From: Pseudoxanthomonas helianthi
Lineage (GTDB): Bacteria > Pseudomonadota > Gammaproteobacteria > Xanthomonadales > Xanthomonadaceae
DNA length: 64,000 nt
Assembly (NCBI RefSeq): GCF_017939625.1
Contig: NZ_JAGKTC010000003.1
Coordinates: forward strand, 372,001-436,000
Reading direction: 5' to 3'
The notes under the pieces are model-generated. The model was given only the letters and a program-made list of their open reading frames with translations, was not told where the DNA came from and did not search any database. Positions 48,771 to 60,037 of this stretch are shown here, in pieces (positions within the stretch are counted from its first letter, which is position 1; each line of letters starts with the position of its first letter). Position numbers and translations under genes: made by a program.

Positions 48771-49892
48771 TTATTTATCCGACGGCAGCACGCGGCCGAT
48801 GCCGCTGCCGTCCACCTCAATCGCCGCGGCCAGCAGCGCGCCGGTTTCGGTATGGCTGTCGAAGCCGAAGCGGAAATGCACCTCGCCCGCCGGCGTGCGC
48901 GAGGAGTGCAGCGACGCGATGCTGATCCCATGCCGTTCGAACACGTGCAGCAGCACGCGCAACGAGCCGGGCCGGTCTTCCGGCAGGTGGATACTCAGCG
49001 CCTGTGTGTCGGCGAGGTCGGCGAGCAGGTAGCCCAGGCGTTCGTAGTTGTAATTGCCATCAGCCAAAGCGCGCTCCCCCAGCGCAGCGCGGTTGCCGGC
49101 AAAGAAACCTTCGCGGAAATCCGTGCGCGCCGCTTCGTCGCCCTGCCCGACCGCGTCGCGCAGTCGCGAAAGTTGTTCGACCAACCTGTCGAGCATGCCG
49201 ACGACGTAGGGATTGCCGAATTGGATGTCCTCGTAGATCGCCGGGTTCAGCGACAGGATCCGCGACAGGATCGCCGCGTCCATCTCGAAGGCCGCGGTGC
49301 GGAACGGCAGCAGGCCTTCCAGGCCACCCAATTCGTCCGCGTATTCGCGGATCACCCCGGCCTGGGCCAGGTGCGCGGCATGCACCATCGCCTGCACCAG
49401 GGCCATGACCCGGTCATGTTGCTCGGGCGTGGCCGGCACGCATTGCGCTTCGGTCGCGGCGACGAAGTGTTCGAACCAGCCGCGCCACGCACCCAGCCGC
49501 GCTTCGCAGGCCACCATCACCCGGCCCTTCAGCGTCGGCGATTTCGGCGGCGCGGTCATCGGATGCAGGCCGACCACCTCGGCCCGCGACTGCAGCATCG
49601 CCGCGACCGCCGGCGACTTGATCGAAGTGACGTCCAGCCACAGCTTGCCGCGCTCGGTGCCGTCGGCGATGCGCACGTATTCGGCGATCAGCGCCGGCGT
49701 GCGGCGGATCGGGGCGGAAAACACCAGCACGTCGCTGCGCTCGATCAACTCGCGTTCGCCCGGCGAATCCGCGGCGGCCGGATCGCGCCCCAGCACCTGC
49801 AGGCCCATGCGCTCGCGGAAGAACTGCGCCAGCCAGCGTCCGTACGCGCCTTCGCTGCCGACGATGCCGATGACGGGTTTGTATTCGCTCAA
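48771..49892 (-). CDS. tyrA: Prephenate dehydrogenase with C-terminal ACT domain
   Basis: TyrA-type enzyme of 373 aa making 4-hydroxyphenylpyruvate for tyrosine synthesis. The NAD motif is VIGIVGSEGAYGRWLAQFF. The middle includes WLDVTSIKSPAVAAM and the substrate-site histidine in VVGLHPMTAPPKSP. The C-terminal ACT domain (IHLPEDRPGSLRVLLHVFER then HGISIASLHS) suggests feedback control by an aromatic amino acid. It lies 286 bases upstream of the aminotransferase, which could use its product; this is inference. Confidence 0.88.
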   Translation of the reverse strand: MSEYKPVIGIVGSEGAYGRWLAQFFRERMGLQVLGRDPAAADSPGERELIERSDVLVFSAPIRRTPALIAEYVRIADGTERGKLWLDVTSIKSPAVAAMLQSRAEVVGLHPMTAPPKSPTLKGRVMVACEARLGAWRGWFEHFVAATEAQCVPATPEQHDRVMALVQAMVHAAHLAQAGVIREYADELGGLEGLLPFRTAAFEMDAAILSRILSLNPAIYEDIQFGNPYVVGMLDRLVEQLSRLRDAVGQGDEAARTDFREGFFAGNRAALGERALADGNYNYERLGYLLADLADTQALSIHLPEDRPGSLRVLLHVFERHGISIASLHSSRTPAGEVHFRFGFDSHTETGALLAAAIEVDGSGIGRVLPSDK

Positions 49893-49910
49893 AAGACCTG
49901 TGCCCGAAAA

Positions 49911-49937
49911 GAAAAACGCCCGGAAACTCCGGGCGTC
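49911..49937 (-). terminator. Terminator of the transglutaminase-like gene
   Basis: Stem ACGCCCGG/CCGGGCGT with a five-base loop is followed on the minus strand by TTTTTCTTTTC, 40 bases after the stop at 49977. Confidence 0.87.
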
Positions 49938-49976
49938 ATTCTAGGAAACGGAATTGGTTTCAGGTGTCAGGAACCG

Positions 49977-51857
49977 TCATTCGGGCAGATACACCACCTG
50001 CGAGCGCAGGTCGCGCAGGATTTCCCGCATCAGCGCGCGATATCCGGTGTTGTACTCGGCGGTGCAGGTCGGGCCCGGCGTCAGATCCCGCAGGTTGCGC
50101 TGCACGCTCAGGCGGTTTCCGTCACGCTGGTACTTCGCGGTGTAGGTCACGTTGTCCCGCTGCAAGGCCACGTCCTTCGGAGTGGCGGCGATGCGAAAAC
50201 CCGGCGGAAACTCGAGCTCGTAGCTTTCCTCGCTGATCAGGCTGCCGCAATTGCTTTCGCCTGCAGGTGCGTCGGCAACGCCGGAGTTGCCGGCCACTAC
50301 CGAGGTAATCGGCGCCAGGCTGACGAACCAGGGCTGCACCTGCATGCCGCCCGGCATGGCCAAAAGCTGCGCGACATCGAAGTCGGCTTCCAGGGTGAAA
50401 TCCTCGGAAGTCGACACCGGGTCCGCGTAGCGGACCGCGCCTGTGGCAGCCAGACCCCTGCCCTGGAAATAGCGCTTTACCAGTTGCTTGGAATCGCTCT
50501 CGCCCATGTTTCGGAACTGCTCTCGCATGGCAACCGCCAAACGTCCGGTCAATGCCAGCTGCTGCGAGCCCTTAACCGAGCCGTCCGCGAGGATCTTCAC
50601 CCGGGTCGTCAGCCGCTGGGTGTCCCGGCCGGCGGTATGCGCCGGTGTCTTCGTGTCCTCGCCGTAACCATGCACGAGGAGCACCCGCTTGCCGGCGTCA
50701 GCAGGAGGCAGGCTGCCGAAAGGCACGGTCGACGCAGTCGAATCCAGGTACATGTCCAGCGACGGCACGTAATTGAGCACGTGATTGACCATCGAGGCCA
50801 CGGGAATGTCAGGCAAAACGTAGGTGTCGCCGGCGTTGACCAGCGCCTGGGTGCTGTCGATGCCCTTGGCCTTGAGCAGCGCCTGCAACAAGGTGGCGTG
50901 GTCCTTGCAGTCGCCCATCTTGTTGTTCAGTACGACATCCAGGTCGCGCGGCACCACCGCCCCAAGCCCGATGCAGTTGCCCGCATAGGTGATGTTGCGC
51001 GCCACCCATTCGTACAGGCGCTTGGCGATCTCGCGTGGGTCGCCGGCATCGCCGGCCAGTTCGTCCGCCAGCTTGCGGATGCGCGGTGTAGGCTCGGCCT
51101 TCGGATCGGCCTTGGCGCCATAGGCCGCTGCGATCTGCCCGTAATCCGAAAAGGTCGAATAAGCGTAGCCGGGATAGCGCGTCGGGTCGAAGACGCTGTC
51201 GCGCAGGCTTTCCGGATCGACCGGCTCGCGGTTGCGCCAGGTCCAGGTCACCACCCGCCTGTCTCCGCGAGTCGCCTCGCCCTGCGCCATCTTCCAGCCC
51301 TGGAACCGCGAAACCAGCGTCGCCGGCGCGTCCACGGTGACGCGAACATCGCCGTAGTACGTGGCCGGGCTGAAGTTCTCCAGCACCGAGAAGTGCTTTT
51401 CGAACATAGGCTGCGAAGCGGTCAGGCGATAGCGGAATACCACCGTATCGCCGACCGCCAGTTCGGGGAACACCACCGTCAGCGTGCTTTGGTCCGAATA
51501 CACCGGCGAATCCCCGGACTGGCCGGATTGGGCGCTGACCTGGAAGTTCCCCGGCGGCGCCGGCACCTTGCGACCATCGGGCTTCAGCGTATAGGCCTCG
51601 GCCACTTCCGCCTTCTGCACGCTGGTGCTGTAGGAAACCGATGCGTCCTTGAGATAGGACAAAGCGGATTCCTTCAATACCTTCGTGGCCGTTTCACGCG
51701 ATTCGACATAGCGCCCGTCCGCATCGACGGTGTAGTCGATGCGCGTATATTCGATCTGGTAGGGCCGGTCGTCCGCGGCCGCATGGGCGACGCCCATGAA
51801 CGCGAACGCCAGCGCGAAGACGGGCGCCAACGCCCGCTTGCTCGGAACAATGCCCAC
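49977..51857 (-). CDS. Exported DUF3857/transglutaminase-like protein
   Basis: A 626-aa protein with a signal peptide (RALAPVFALAFAFMGVAHAA), an N-terminal DUF3857 beta domain and a transglutaminase-like core whose catalytic Cys lies in NNKMGDCKDHATLLQALLKA. The C-terminal part resembles DUF3858. Probably periplasmic; family members are widespread but poorly understood, with possible protease or crosslinking activity. Start GTG 51857 is fixed by a strong AGGAGG ribosome site seven bases upstream. It has its own terminator and lies 84 bases after dnaJ. Confidence 0.82.
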   Translation of the reverse strand: MGIVPSKRALAPVFALAFAFMGVAHAAADDRPYQIEYTRIDYTVDADGRYVESRETATKVLKESALSYLKDASVSYSTSVQKAEVAEAYTLKPDGRKVPAPPGNFQVSAQSGQSGDSPVYSDQSTLTVVFPELAVGDTVVFRYRLTASQPMFEKHFSVLENFSPATYYGDVRVTVDAPATLVSRFQGWKMAQGEATRGDRRVVTWTWRNREPVDPESLRDSVFDPTRYPGYAYSTFSDYGQIAAAYGAKADPKAEPTPRIRKLADELAGDAGDPREIAKRLYEWVARNITYAGNCIGLGAVVPRDLDVVLNNKMGDCKDHATLLQALLKAKGIDSTQALVNAGDTYVLPDIPVASMVNHVLNYVPSLDMYLDSTASTVPFGSLPPADAGKRVLLVHGYGEDTKTPAHTAGRDTQRLTTRVKILADGSVKGSQQLALTGRLAVAMREQFRNMGESDSKQLVKRYFQGRGLAATGAVRYADPVSTSEDFTLEADFDVAQLLAMPGGMQVQPWFVSLAPITSVVAGNSGVADAPAGESNCGSLISEESYELEFPPGFRIAATPKDVALQRDNVTYTAKYQRDGNRLSVQRNLRDLTPGPTCTAEYNTGYRALMREILRDLRSQVVYLPE

Positions 51858-51941
51858 GGCAAAACCTCCTGTGTGTCCCCGATGTCCTTCGGACCCGTTG
51901 CGGGCCCGACGCCATCGTACACAAGGGCCGGCCATGCCGGC

Positions 51942-53057
51942 TCAGGAAGTCATCCGATCCCAGAAACCCTTGACCCCGTCGAGGAAGGTCGCCGATTTCG
52001 GCGAGTGCTTGCGCGCTTCGTCGCCAACGAAGGTGGCTTCGAACTTCTCCAGCAGCTCGCGCTGCTCGGCGGTCAGGTTGACCGGGGTTTCCACCACGAC
52101 GCGGCAGAACAGGTCGCCTTCGCTGCGGCTGCGCACCGACTTCACGCCCTTGCCGCGCAGGCGGAACAGCTTGCCGGTCTGGGTTTCGGCCGGAATGCGG
52201 ATCTCGGCCTCGCCGCCCAGCGTAGGCACGCGCACGGTGTCGCCCAAGGCGGCCTGGGAAATGCGGATCGGCACTTCGCAGTGCAGGTCGTCGCCGTCGC
52301 GCTGGAAGATCTCGTGCTCGCGCACGCGCACTTCCACGTACAGGTCGCCCGGTGGCGTGCCCGGGGGTCCGGCCTCGCCTTCGCCCTGCAGGCGGATGCG
52401 GTCGCCGTTGTCGACGCCGGCGGGGATCTTCACCGACAAGGCTTTCTCTTCCTCGACGCGGCCGGCGCCGTGGCAGGTCTTGCAGGGATTCCGGATGATC
52501 TTGCCGCTGCCATGGCAATGCGGGCAGGTCTGCTGCATGGCGAAAATGCCGCGCTGCATGCGTACCTGGCCGCGGCCGCCGCAGGTGCTGCAGGTTTCGG
52601 TCTTGCCGTCTTCCGAACCGCTGCCGTGGCATGGCGCGCAGGCGACCAGGGTCGGGATCTCGATGCGCTTCTCGACGCCGGAAACGGCTTCCTCCAGGTC
52701 GAGTTCCATCACGTAGCCGACGTCGGCGCCGCGCCGCGCCTGGCGCGCGCCACCGCCGAAGATGTTGCCGAAGATGTCGCCGAAGATGTCGCCCATGTCG
52801 GCCGGACCCGGTCCGCCGCCGCCCATGCCGTGCTCGAATGCGGCGTGCCCGTGCTGGTCGTACATGCGGCGCTTGCCGCCGTCGGACAGCACTTCGTAGG
52901 CTTCCTTGCATTCCTTGAACGCGATTTCCGCGGCCTTGTCGCCCGGGTTGCGGTCGGGGTGGAATTTCATCGCGCAGCGACGGTAGGCCTTCTTCAGCTC
53001 TTCCTCGCTGGCGTTGCGGGCCACGCCCAGCACTTCGTAGTAGTCGCGCTTGCTCAT
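51942..53057 (-). CDS. dnaJ: Chaperone protein DnaJ
   Basis: Hsp40 co-chaperone of 371 aa. The J domain carries the HPD motif ([10 protein letters not shown]), followed by a Gly-rich linker. The zinc domain has all four CxxCxGxG repeats ([32 protein letters not shown]). It stimulates DnaK's ATPase and delivers substrates. It follows dnaK after a 90-base gap containing a hairpin. Confidence 0.97.
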   Translation of the reverse strand: MSKRDYYEVLGVARNASEEELKKAYRRCAMKFHPDRNPGDKAAEIAFKECKEAYEVLSDGGKRRMYDQHGHAAFEHGMGGGGPGPADMGDIFGDIFGNIFGGGARQARRGADVGYVMELDLEEAVSGVEKRIEIPTLVACAPCHGSGSEDGKTETCSTCGGRGQVRMQRGIFAMQQTCPHCHGSGKIIRNPCKTCHGAGRVEEEKALSVKIPAGVDNGDRIRLQGEGEAGPPGTPPGDLYVEVRVREHEIFQRDGDDLHCEVPIRISQAALGDTVRVPTLGGEAEIRIPAETQTGKLFRLRGKGVKSVRSRSEGDLFCRVVVETPVNLTAEQRELLEKFEATFVGDEARKHSPKSATFLDGVKGFWDRMTS

Positions 53058-53093
53058 CGTTGTCGCCGTCGTTCCCCGGTACTGCCAAACACC

Positions 53094-53119
53094 GACGGGC
53101 AGGTTCTGGCCTGCCCGTC
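53094..53119 (-). other. Hairpin between dnaK and dnaJ
   Basis: A perfect 10-bp stem (GACGGGCAGG/CCTGCCCGTC) with a six-base loop and no T-tract. It could be a partial terminator or mRNA-stability element setting the dnaK:dnaJ ratio. Confidence 0.5.
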
Positions 53120-53147
53120 GTGGTTACTCATCGCCCGATCACGGACC

Positions 53148-55076
<1,929 letters not shown>

Positions 55077-55174
55077 GTTGCTTGCTCCCTCTGGAATTTG
55101 TACCGGCGCGGGCCGGGAATGGGTTCAATGTGGGGCCCGGCGTGGAACATTCAAGCCGGCGCCCGCGACGCCGT

Positions 55175-55693
55175 TCAGTCCTGCTGCGCGACCACCACCA
55201 GCGCGGGGCGCAGCAGGCGATCGTTGAGCACGTAGCCCTTCTGGAACACCTGCACGACCGCGCCCGGCGGCACGTCGGCGTTGGGCACGGCACTGACCGC
55301 GTGGTGGCGTTCGGCGTCGAAACTGTCGCCGGCGGCCGGCGCGATTTCGCTGAGGCCGTTGTTCTCGGCGATCTTGTGCAACTGCTTCAGGGTCAGCTCC
55401 AGCCCGGCGCGCAGCGGGTCGTCGGCCGGTGCCGCGGCCAGGCCGGCCTCGAGACTGTCGAACAGTGGCAGCAGTTCGCCCAGCAGGCGTTCGTTGGCGA
55501 ACTTGCGGGCCTGGTCGATGTCGCGGGCCAGGCGCTTGCGCTGGTTCTCCAGGTCAGCGCGTTCCAGCAGGCGCTCGGCGCGCATCTGCTCCAGTTCGCC
55601 GCGCAGGCTTTCCAGCTCGGCGTGGAGGGCGTTTTCCTGGTTTTCGGGGGTGTCGATGCCCGGCGCTTCCGGGTGTGGTTCTTGGTGGCTCAT
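55175..55693 (-). CDS. grpE: Nucleotide exchange factor GrpE
   Basis: GrpE, 172 aa, releases ADP from DnaK. It has an acidic N-terminus, a long coiled-coil ([20 protein letters not shown] then [15 protein letters not shown]) and the C-terminal beta domain with [10 protein letters not shown] and [20 protein letters not shown]. It lies between hrcA and dnaK. Confidence 0.95.
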   Translation of the reverse strand: MSHQEPHPEAPGIDTPENQENALHAELESLRGELEQMRAERLLERADLENQRKRLARDIDQARKFANERLLGELLPLFDSLEAGLAAAPADDPLRAGLELTLKQLHKIAENNGLSEIAPAAGDSFDAERHHAVSAVPNADVPPGAVVQVFQKGYVLNDRLLRPALVVVAQQD

Positions 55694-55743
55694 TCAGGCT
55701 TCCTGGGCGGCTCCCATGCCGCCAGACCGGGAACGGATGGGGT

Positions 55744-56796
55744 CTATCGTTCCGGATTCAAGGCGGCCCCGAGCGCGTCGGCCGCGGCCTGCACCACCGG
55801 GATGACCCGGTCGTAGGCCATCCGTGAGGGGCCGATCACGCCCAGCACGCCCAGCACTTGCTCGCCGGACACATACGGCGCGGTGACCACCGACAAGCCA
55901 CCCAGCGGGGCCAACCCGGTTTCCTCGCCGATGAAGATGCGCACGCCGGGCGCACTGATCGTGCGCTCCAGCAACTGCAGGATCTCGCGCTTGCGGGCGA
56001 AGGCCTCGAACAGCTCGCGCAGCCGGTCCAGGTCCGACAGGTCCTGCACGCCCATCAGCTTGGTCTGCCCGGCCAGGACCATGTCGTCGCCGGGCGGGAC
56101 CAGCACGTGCTCGGCCAGCTCCAAGGTATGCGCCAGCAGGCCTTCCATCTCGGTCCGGGCCGCGCGCAGCTCGCGCAGCAGGGTGGTACGGATCTCGGCC
56201 AGCGGGCGGCCGGCGAAATGCTGGTTCAGGTAGTTGGCGACCCGCTCCAGTTCGCCCGGCTCGTAGGCGCGGCGCGGCTCGATGACCCGGTTCTGCACGT
56301 CGTTGTCGGCGAACACCAGGATCGCCAGCACGCGGCGGTTGTCGAGTTGCACGAAGTCGATGTGGCGGAAGGCGAACTGCTCGCGCTTGGGCGCGCTGAC
56401 CACGCCGACGAAATGGGTCATCGCCGACAGCAGTTCCGAGGCGTTGCCCAGCAGCGCCTGGGTGCCCGAACCGGCAGGCAGCTCGGAACGCAGCCGTGCC
56501 ACCTCGCTTTCGCCCAGCGGCTGCATCTGCACCAGCGAATCGACGAACACCCGGTAGCCCTGTGCGGTGGGCACGCGGCCGGCCGAGGTATGCGGCGAGG
56601 TCAACAGGCCGATGTCCTCGAGGTCGGCGAGGATGTTGCGGATCGTCGCCGGGCTGACATCCAACCCCGCGTGGCGGGCCAGGGTCTGCGAGCCGACCGG
56701 CTCGCCCTCGCGGATGTAGCGGGCGATCAGCGTGCGCAGCAGCTGGCGCGCGCGCGGGTCGAGGCGGAGGTTCTGGCCGGGCGAAGGCGAATTCAT
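55744..56796 (-). CDS. hrcA: Heat-inducible transcription repressor HrcA
   Basis: HrcA, 350 aa, represses heat-shock genes through the CIRCE element. The N-terminal winged helix reads LLRTLIARYIREGEPVGSQT and VSPATIRNILADLEDIGLLT, followed by SAGRVPTAQGYRVFVDSL. The C-terminal part includes GPSRMAYDRVIPVVQAAADA. It heads hrcA-grpE-dnaK-dnaJ. I see no CIRCE inverted repeat upstream. A weak sigma-32-like arrangement (CTTGCAA, then CTATCTA some 14 bases on) precedes the gene on the minus strand. Confidence 0.95.
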   Translation of the reverse strand: MNSPSPGQNLRLDPRARQLLRTLIARYIREGEPVGSQTLARHAGLDVSPATIRNILADLEDIGLLTSPHTSAGRVPTAQGYRVFVDSLVQMQPLGESEVARLRSELPAGSGTQALLGNASELLSAMTHFVGVVSAPKREQFAFRHIDFVQLDNRRVLAILVFADNDVQNRVIEPRRAYEPGELERVANYLNQHFAGRPLAEIRTTLLRELRAARTEMEGLLAHTLELAEHVLVPPGDDMVLAGQTKLMGVQDLSDLDRLRELFEAFARKREILQLLERTISAPGVRIFIGEETGLAPLGGLSVVTAPYVSGEQVLGVLGVIGPSRMAYDRVIPVVQAAADALGAALNPER

Positions 56797-56860
56797 GGCG
56801 GATAGATAGCCCCGGCCGGCGGGGTTTGCAAGCCGACGCAGAGGGCCGGCTCGTTCTTCT

Positions 56861-56962
56861 TCCCCCTTTGCAAAAGGGGGATTGAGGGGGATTTGCTTTT
56901 TGGCGGTGAAGCAAAAGCAAGAGCAAATCCCCCGTAGCCCCCTTTTCAAAAGGGGGCAAGGC
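56861..56962. repeat. G/C-tract inverted repeat between hrcA and recN
   Basis: CCCCCTTTGCAAAAGGGGG, an ATTGA spacer and GGGGGATTTGCTTTT face an imperfect reverse copy at 56931-56962 (GCAAATCCCCC...CCCCCTTTTCAAAAGGGGG). Each half is itself palindromic. It differs from the REP-I and REP-II units elsewhere in the window. Confidence 0.8.
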
Positions 56963-57005
56963 AAAAGCGCTGCTCGCCCGTCCCGGTTTTTGCGACCCGC
57001 GCCGC

Positions 57006-57011
57006 TACAAT
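57006..57011 (+). promoter_or_regulatory. -10-like box placed for leaderless transcription of recN
   Basis: TACAAT lies eight bases before ATG 57020, so transcription would start at the start codon. No SOS box was recognised in 56963-57019. Confidence 0.4.
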
Positions 57012-57019
57012 GCCGCCCC

Positions 57020-58687
57020 ATGCTCAAACGCCTGACCTTGCAGGATTTCGCCGTGGTCCGCGCGGCCGAACTCGAATTCGGCCCCGGCATGACCGTCATT
57101 TCCGGGGAAACCGGGGCCGGCAAGTCGTTGCTGGTCGATGCCCTGGGTTTCCTTTCCGGCTTGCGCGCCGACAGCGGCGTGGTCCGCCACGGCGCCGAAC
57201 GCGCGGAGCTGTCGGCCGAATTCGCCCTGGACGAAGGCGCTCCGGCGTTGGCCTGGCTGCGCGACAACGAACTGGACGAGGACAACGAAGCCCTGCTGCG
57301 CCGGGTGATCCGCGCCGACGGCGGTTCGCGGGCGTGGATCAACGGCCGCACCGTGACCCTAGCGCAGCTGACCGAACTGGCCGCGCTGCTGGTCGAAATC
57401 CACGGCCAGCACGAACACCAGGCCCTGCTCTCCCGCGCCAGCCAGCTGGCCCTGCTCGACAACTTCGCCGCCAACCAGGCCGAACGCGACGCCGTGGCCG
57501 CCGCCGCCGCGCACTGGAGCCGGTTGCTGGGCGAACGCGAGGCGCTGTCGCAACAGGGCGACGCTTCCGAGCGCATTCCCTACCTCGAGCACCAGTTGGC
57601 GGAACTGGAACGCGAAGACCTCGCGCCCGATTCGATCGCCGCGTTGAACGCCGACCACCGCCGCCAGGCCCATGCCGCCGGCCTGATCGACGCCTGCAAC
57701 GCCGCATTCGCCCGCCTGTCCGGCGACGACGAGGCTTCCCCCGGGCAGGCGCTGCAGCAGGTCCGCGCGGCATTGGTGCGGGTGCTGGAACACGAGCCGC
57801 GCCTGCGCGAGGTCGACGGGCTGCTCGAAGGCGCGCAGGTGCAGTTGGACGAAGCGCTGGCCCAGCTCGACCGCATCCGCGACGACCTCGACGCCGACCC
57901 GGTGAAGTTCGAACAGATGGAACGCCGCCTCGGCCGCCTGCACGACCTGGCCCGCAAGCACCGGATCGCCCCGGAACAACTGGGCGAGCAACGCGACGCG
58001 ATTTCCAGCGAACTCGACGCGTTGCGCGGTGCCGGCGAACGCCTGCGCAAACTCGACGGCGAAATCGATGCCGCACGCAGCGCCTGGCGCGAGGCCGCCG
58101 CGGCGCTGGGCAAGCGCCGCAAGGCCGCAGCGAAAGCGCTGTCCACGGCCACCAGCGCCCTGATCGGCGAGCTGGGCATGGGCGGGGGAACGTTCGAGGT
58201 GGAGATCGAGCCGAACGAAACCGAGCGCCCCGACCCGCAGGGCGCCGAACGGGTCGAATTCCTCGTTGCCGCCAACGTCGGCCAGCCGCCGCGCGCACTG
58301 CGCAAGGTCGCTTCCGGCGGAGAGCTGTCGCGCGTGTCGCTGGCGATCGAAGTCGCCGCGCTGGGCTCGGACGCGGTGGCGACGATGGTGTTCGACGAAG
58401 TCGATTCCGGCATCGGCGGCGCGGTCGCCGAGATCGTCGGGCAGAAATTGCGGGCGCTGGGTTCGCAGCGACAGGTGCTGTGCGTGACCCACCTGCCGCA
58501 AGTCGCGGCGCAAGGCCATGCGCATTACCGGGTCAGCAAGGCGCCGGTCGAAGGCATGACCCAGAGCGCGGTCGAAGCGCTGTCGCCGAAGCAGCGCGAA
58601 GAGGAACTGGCGCGGATGCTGGGCGGCGTGGAGGTCAGCCGCGAAGCGCGTGCGGCGGCGAAGCGCCTGCTGGCCGACGCGGGCTGA
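57020..58687 (+). CDS. recN: DNA repair protein RecN
   Basis: SMC-like ATPase of 555 aa in double-strand-break repair. Walker A is ISGETGAGKSLLVDALGFLS, the middle is coiled coil, the ABC signature is ASGGELSRVSLAIEVAAL, and Walker B is ATMVFDEVDSGIGGAVAEIV, with VLCVTHLPQVAAQGH after it. The start at 57020 (MLKRLTLQDFAVV) is the family N-terminus; a longer upstream frame would read through the repeat at 56861. Confidence 0.96.
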   Translation: MLKRLTLQDFAVVRAAELEFGPGMTVISGETGAGKSLLVDALGFLSGLRADSGVVRHGAERAELSAEFALDEGAPALAWLRDNELDEDNEALLRRVIRADGGSRAWINGRTVTLAQLTELAALLVEIHGQHEHQALLSRASQLALLDNFAANQAERDAVAAAAAHWSRLLGEREALSQQGDASERIPYLEHQLAELEREDLAPDSIAALNADHRRQAHAAGLIDACNAAFARLSGDDEASPGQALQQVRAALVRVLEHEPRLREVDGLLEGAQVQLDEALAQLDRIRDDLDADPVKFEQMERRLGRLHDLARKHRIAPEQLGEQRDAISSELDALRGAGERLRKLDGEIDAARSAWREAAAALGKRRKAAAKALSTATSALIGELGMGGGTFEVEIEPNETERPDPQGAERVEFLVAANVGQPPRALRKVASGGELSRVSLAIEVAALGSDAVATMVFDEVDSGIGGAVAEIVGQKLRALGSQRQVLCVTHLPQVAAQGHAHYRVSKAPVEGMTQSAVEALSPKQREEELARMLGGVEVSREARAAAKRLLADAG

Positions 58688-58695
58688 CCCACATT

Positions 58696-58832
58696 GTGGG
58701 AGCGACGTAAGTCGCGAACCCGGAGTCAATGACCTTCACGGAGCCACGGCAGAATCCCGAAGCTTCGCCCCCCCGTGTGTCGCGGCAGCCCGCAGTCCGT
58801 CGCTTCGAAATCGCGACTTACGTCGCTCCCAC
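58696..58832. repeat. REP-I inverted pair between recN and fur
   Basis: GTGGGAGCGACGTAAGTCGC at 58696 faces its reverse complement at 58811-58832 between two convergent genes. The 93 bases between the units hold no recognised feature. Confidence 0.85.
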
Positions 58833-58835
58833 AGG

Positions 58836-59237
58836 TCAGCGCTTCTTGCGCACGTACAGCACCAGCGCGTGCTCCTCGATCTCGTAGCCGTGCTGCGCGG
58901 CGATCTTGCGCTGCAGGGCCTCGATTTCGTCGCTGGAGAACTCGATCACCTTGCCGGTGTCGATATCGACCATGTGGTCGTGGTGTTCGCCGCGGTCCAG
59001 TTCGTACACCGCCTGGCCGCCCTCGAAGTTGTGCTTCAGCACCAGCCCCGCGGCCTCGAACTGGGTCAGCACCCGGTACACCGTGGCCAGGCCGATCTCG
59101 TCGCCGTGATCGAGCAGGTGCCGGTAGATGTCCTCGGCGGTCATGTGTCGCGGCTTGCTGTTTTCCAGCAGTTCCAGGATGCGCATCCGCGGGTGCGTGA
59201 CCTTCAACCCTGCCTTGCGTAGCTCCTGAGATTCCAT
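58836..59237 (-). CDS. fur: Ferric uptake regulator Fur
   Basis: Fur, 133 aa, the iron-responsive repressor. The winged helix reads VTHPRMRILELLENS and HGDEIGLATVYRVLTQFEAA. Metal-binding residues are in HHDHMVDIDTGKVIEF and the C-terminal HALVLYVRKK. The CxxC pair found in E. coli Fur just after HHDH is absent (Asp and Thr instead), so a structural zinc of that type cannot form. It is divergent from bamE, a common pairing. Confidence 0.96.
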   Translation of the reverse strand: MESQELRKAGLKVTHPRMRILELLENSKPRHMTAEDIYRHLLDHGDEIGLATVYRVLTQFEAAGLVLKHNFEGGQAVYELDRGEHHDHMVDIDTGKVIEFSSDEIEALQRKIAAQHGYEIEEHALVLYVRKKR

Positions 59238-59339
59238 CGTCTGCTCCGTTCATTGGCGGTTTAGCGCCAGCTGCCTGTACGGGGTTGCGGCGAAGGCCGG
59301 GAGTGTATCATCGCGGGGTCTTTCACCCCTGTCCTCCGC

Positions 59340-59750
59340 ATGCACCCGATCCTGCGCAATGCCCTGCTGGTCTCCATCGTCGCCTTCGCCACCGCCGGCT
59401 GCGGCATCCTGTACCGGCAGCCGATCTACCAGGGCAACCTGATCGAGAAGAGCGCGGTCGACCAGCTCGCGGTGGGCCAGAGCAAACAGCAGGTGCTGGC
59501 ACTGCTGGGTTCGCCCTCCATCGCCGACCCCTTCCACGCGCAGCGCTGGGACTACACCGCCAGCGAGCGGGTCAAGCGGGTCGGCAAGACCGAGGTCAAG
59601 AACCTGACCGTGTACTTCGAGAACGACGCGGTGGTGAAGTGGGAAGGCGAGTACTTCCCGGAACAGGACCTGGAACTGGCATCGAACGCCAATCGCCGTT
59701 TTGGCAACAACCTGGCGAAAGACAAAGACAAGAACAAGCGCGGCCGCTGA
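59340..59750 (+). CDS. bamE: Outer-membrane assembly lipoprotein BamE (SmpA)
   Basis: BamE, 136 aa, a lipoprotein of the BAM complex that inserts outer-membrane proteins. The signal peptide ends in a lipobox with Cys21 (FATAGCGI). The mature domain has the family blocks YRQPIYQGNLIEKSAVDQLA, QVLALLGSPSIADPF and RWDY. A likely -10 (TATCAT at 59306) lies upstream. The C-terminal tail is lysine-rich. Confidence 0.94.
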   Translation: MHPILRNALLVSIVAFATAGCGILYRQPIYQGNLIEKSAVDQLAVGQSKQQVLALLGSPSIADPFHAQRWDYTASERVKRVGKTEVKNLTVYFENDAVVKWEGEYFPEQDLELASNANRRFGNNLAKDKDKNKRGR

Positions 59751-59763
59751 GCGCGCTTTCCGC

Positions 59764-59792
59764 AAGGCGGGCAATGCCCGCCTTAGTTTTTT
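59764..59792. terminator. Terminator between bamE and rnfH
   Basis: Perfect nine-base arms, AAGGCGGGC/GCCCGCCTT, with a three-base loop, followed on the plus strand by AGTTTTTT. It lies 13 bases after bamE. The convergent rnfH stop codon (59783-59785) is inside it. Confidence 0.88.
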
Positions 59793-60037
59793 CCGGCCCG
59801 CCGCCGACGCGCTTCCTTCGGATCCACCTGCAAGGCGCGCAGCAATTCCACGCGGTCGCCGTCGCGCAACGGCGTCGCCGCCTCGGCTGACACGCCGAAC
59901 ACCGCATAACCGGCGATCGCTTCCCCCGCGGCCAGCCTTGCCGCGGCAACCGCGTCGGCGATTCTCGCCCCTTCGGGGAGTTCGACCGTTCGGGCCTCGA
60001 ACCGCCCCGGCCACGCCTGGATCACTTCGACCTTCAA
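59783..60037 (-). CDS. rnfH: RnfH family protein (UPF0125)
   Basis: Ubiquitin-like beta-grasp protein of 84 aa. [20 protein letters not shown] at the start, a middle [10 protein letters not shown] and a C-terminal [20 protein letters not shown] match the RnfH family, the constant partner of RatA. It probably starts with TTG 60037, whose TTGA overlaps the ratA stop. The function is unknown. Confidence 0.82.
   Translation of the reverse strand: MKVEVIQAWPGRFEARTVELPEGARIADAVAAARLAAGEAIAGYAVFGVSAEAATPLRDGDRVELLRALQVDPKEARRRRAGKN

Noticed and set aside
56797-57019. A CIRCE operator (TTAGCACTC-N9-GAGTGCTAA) in front of hrcA
   Set aside because: No recognisable half-sites are present; the inverted repeat there is a different G/C-tract element.
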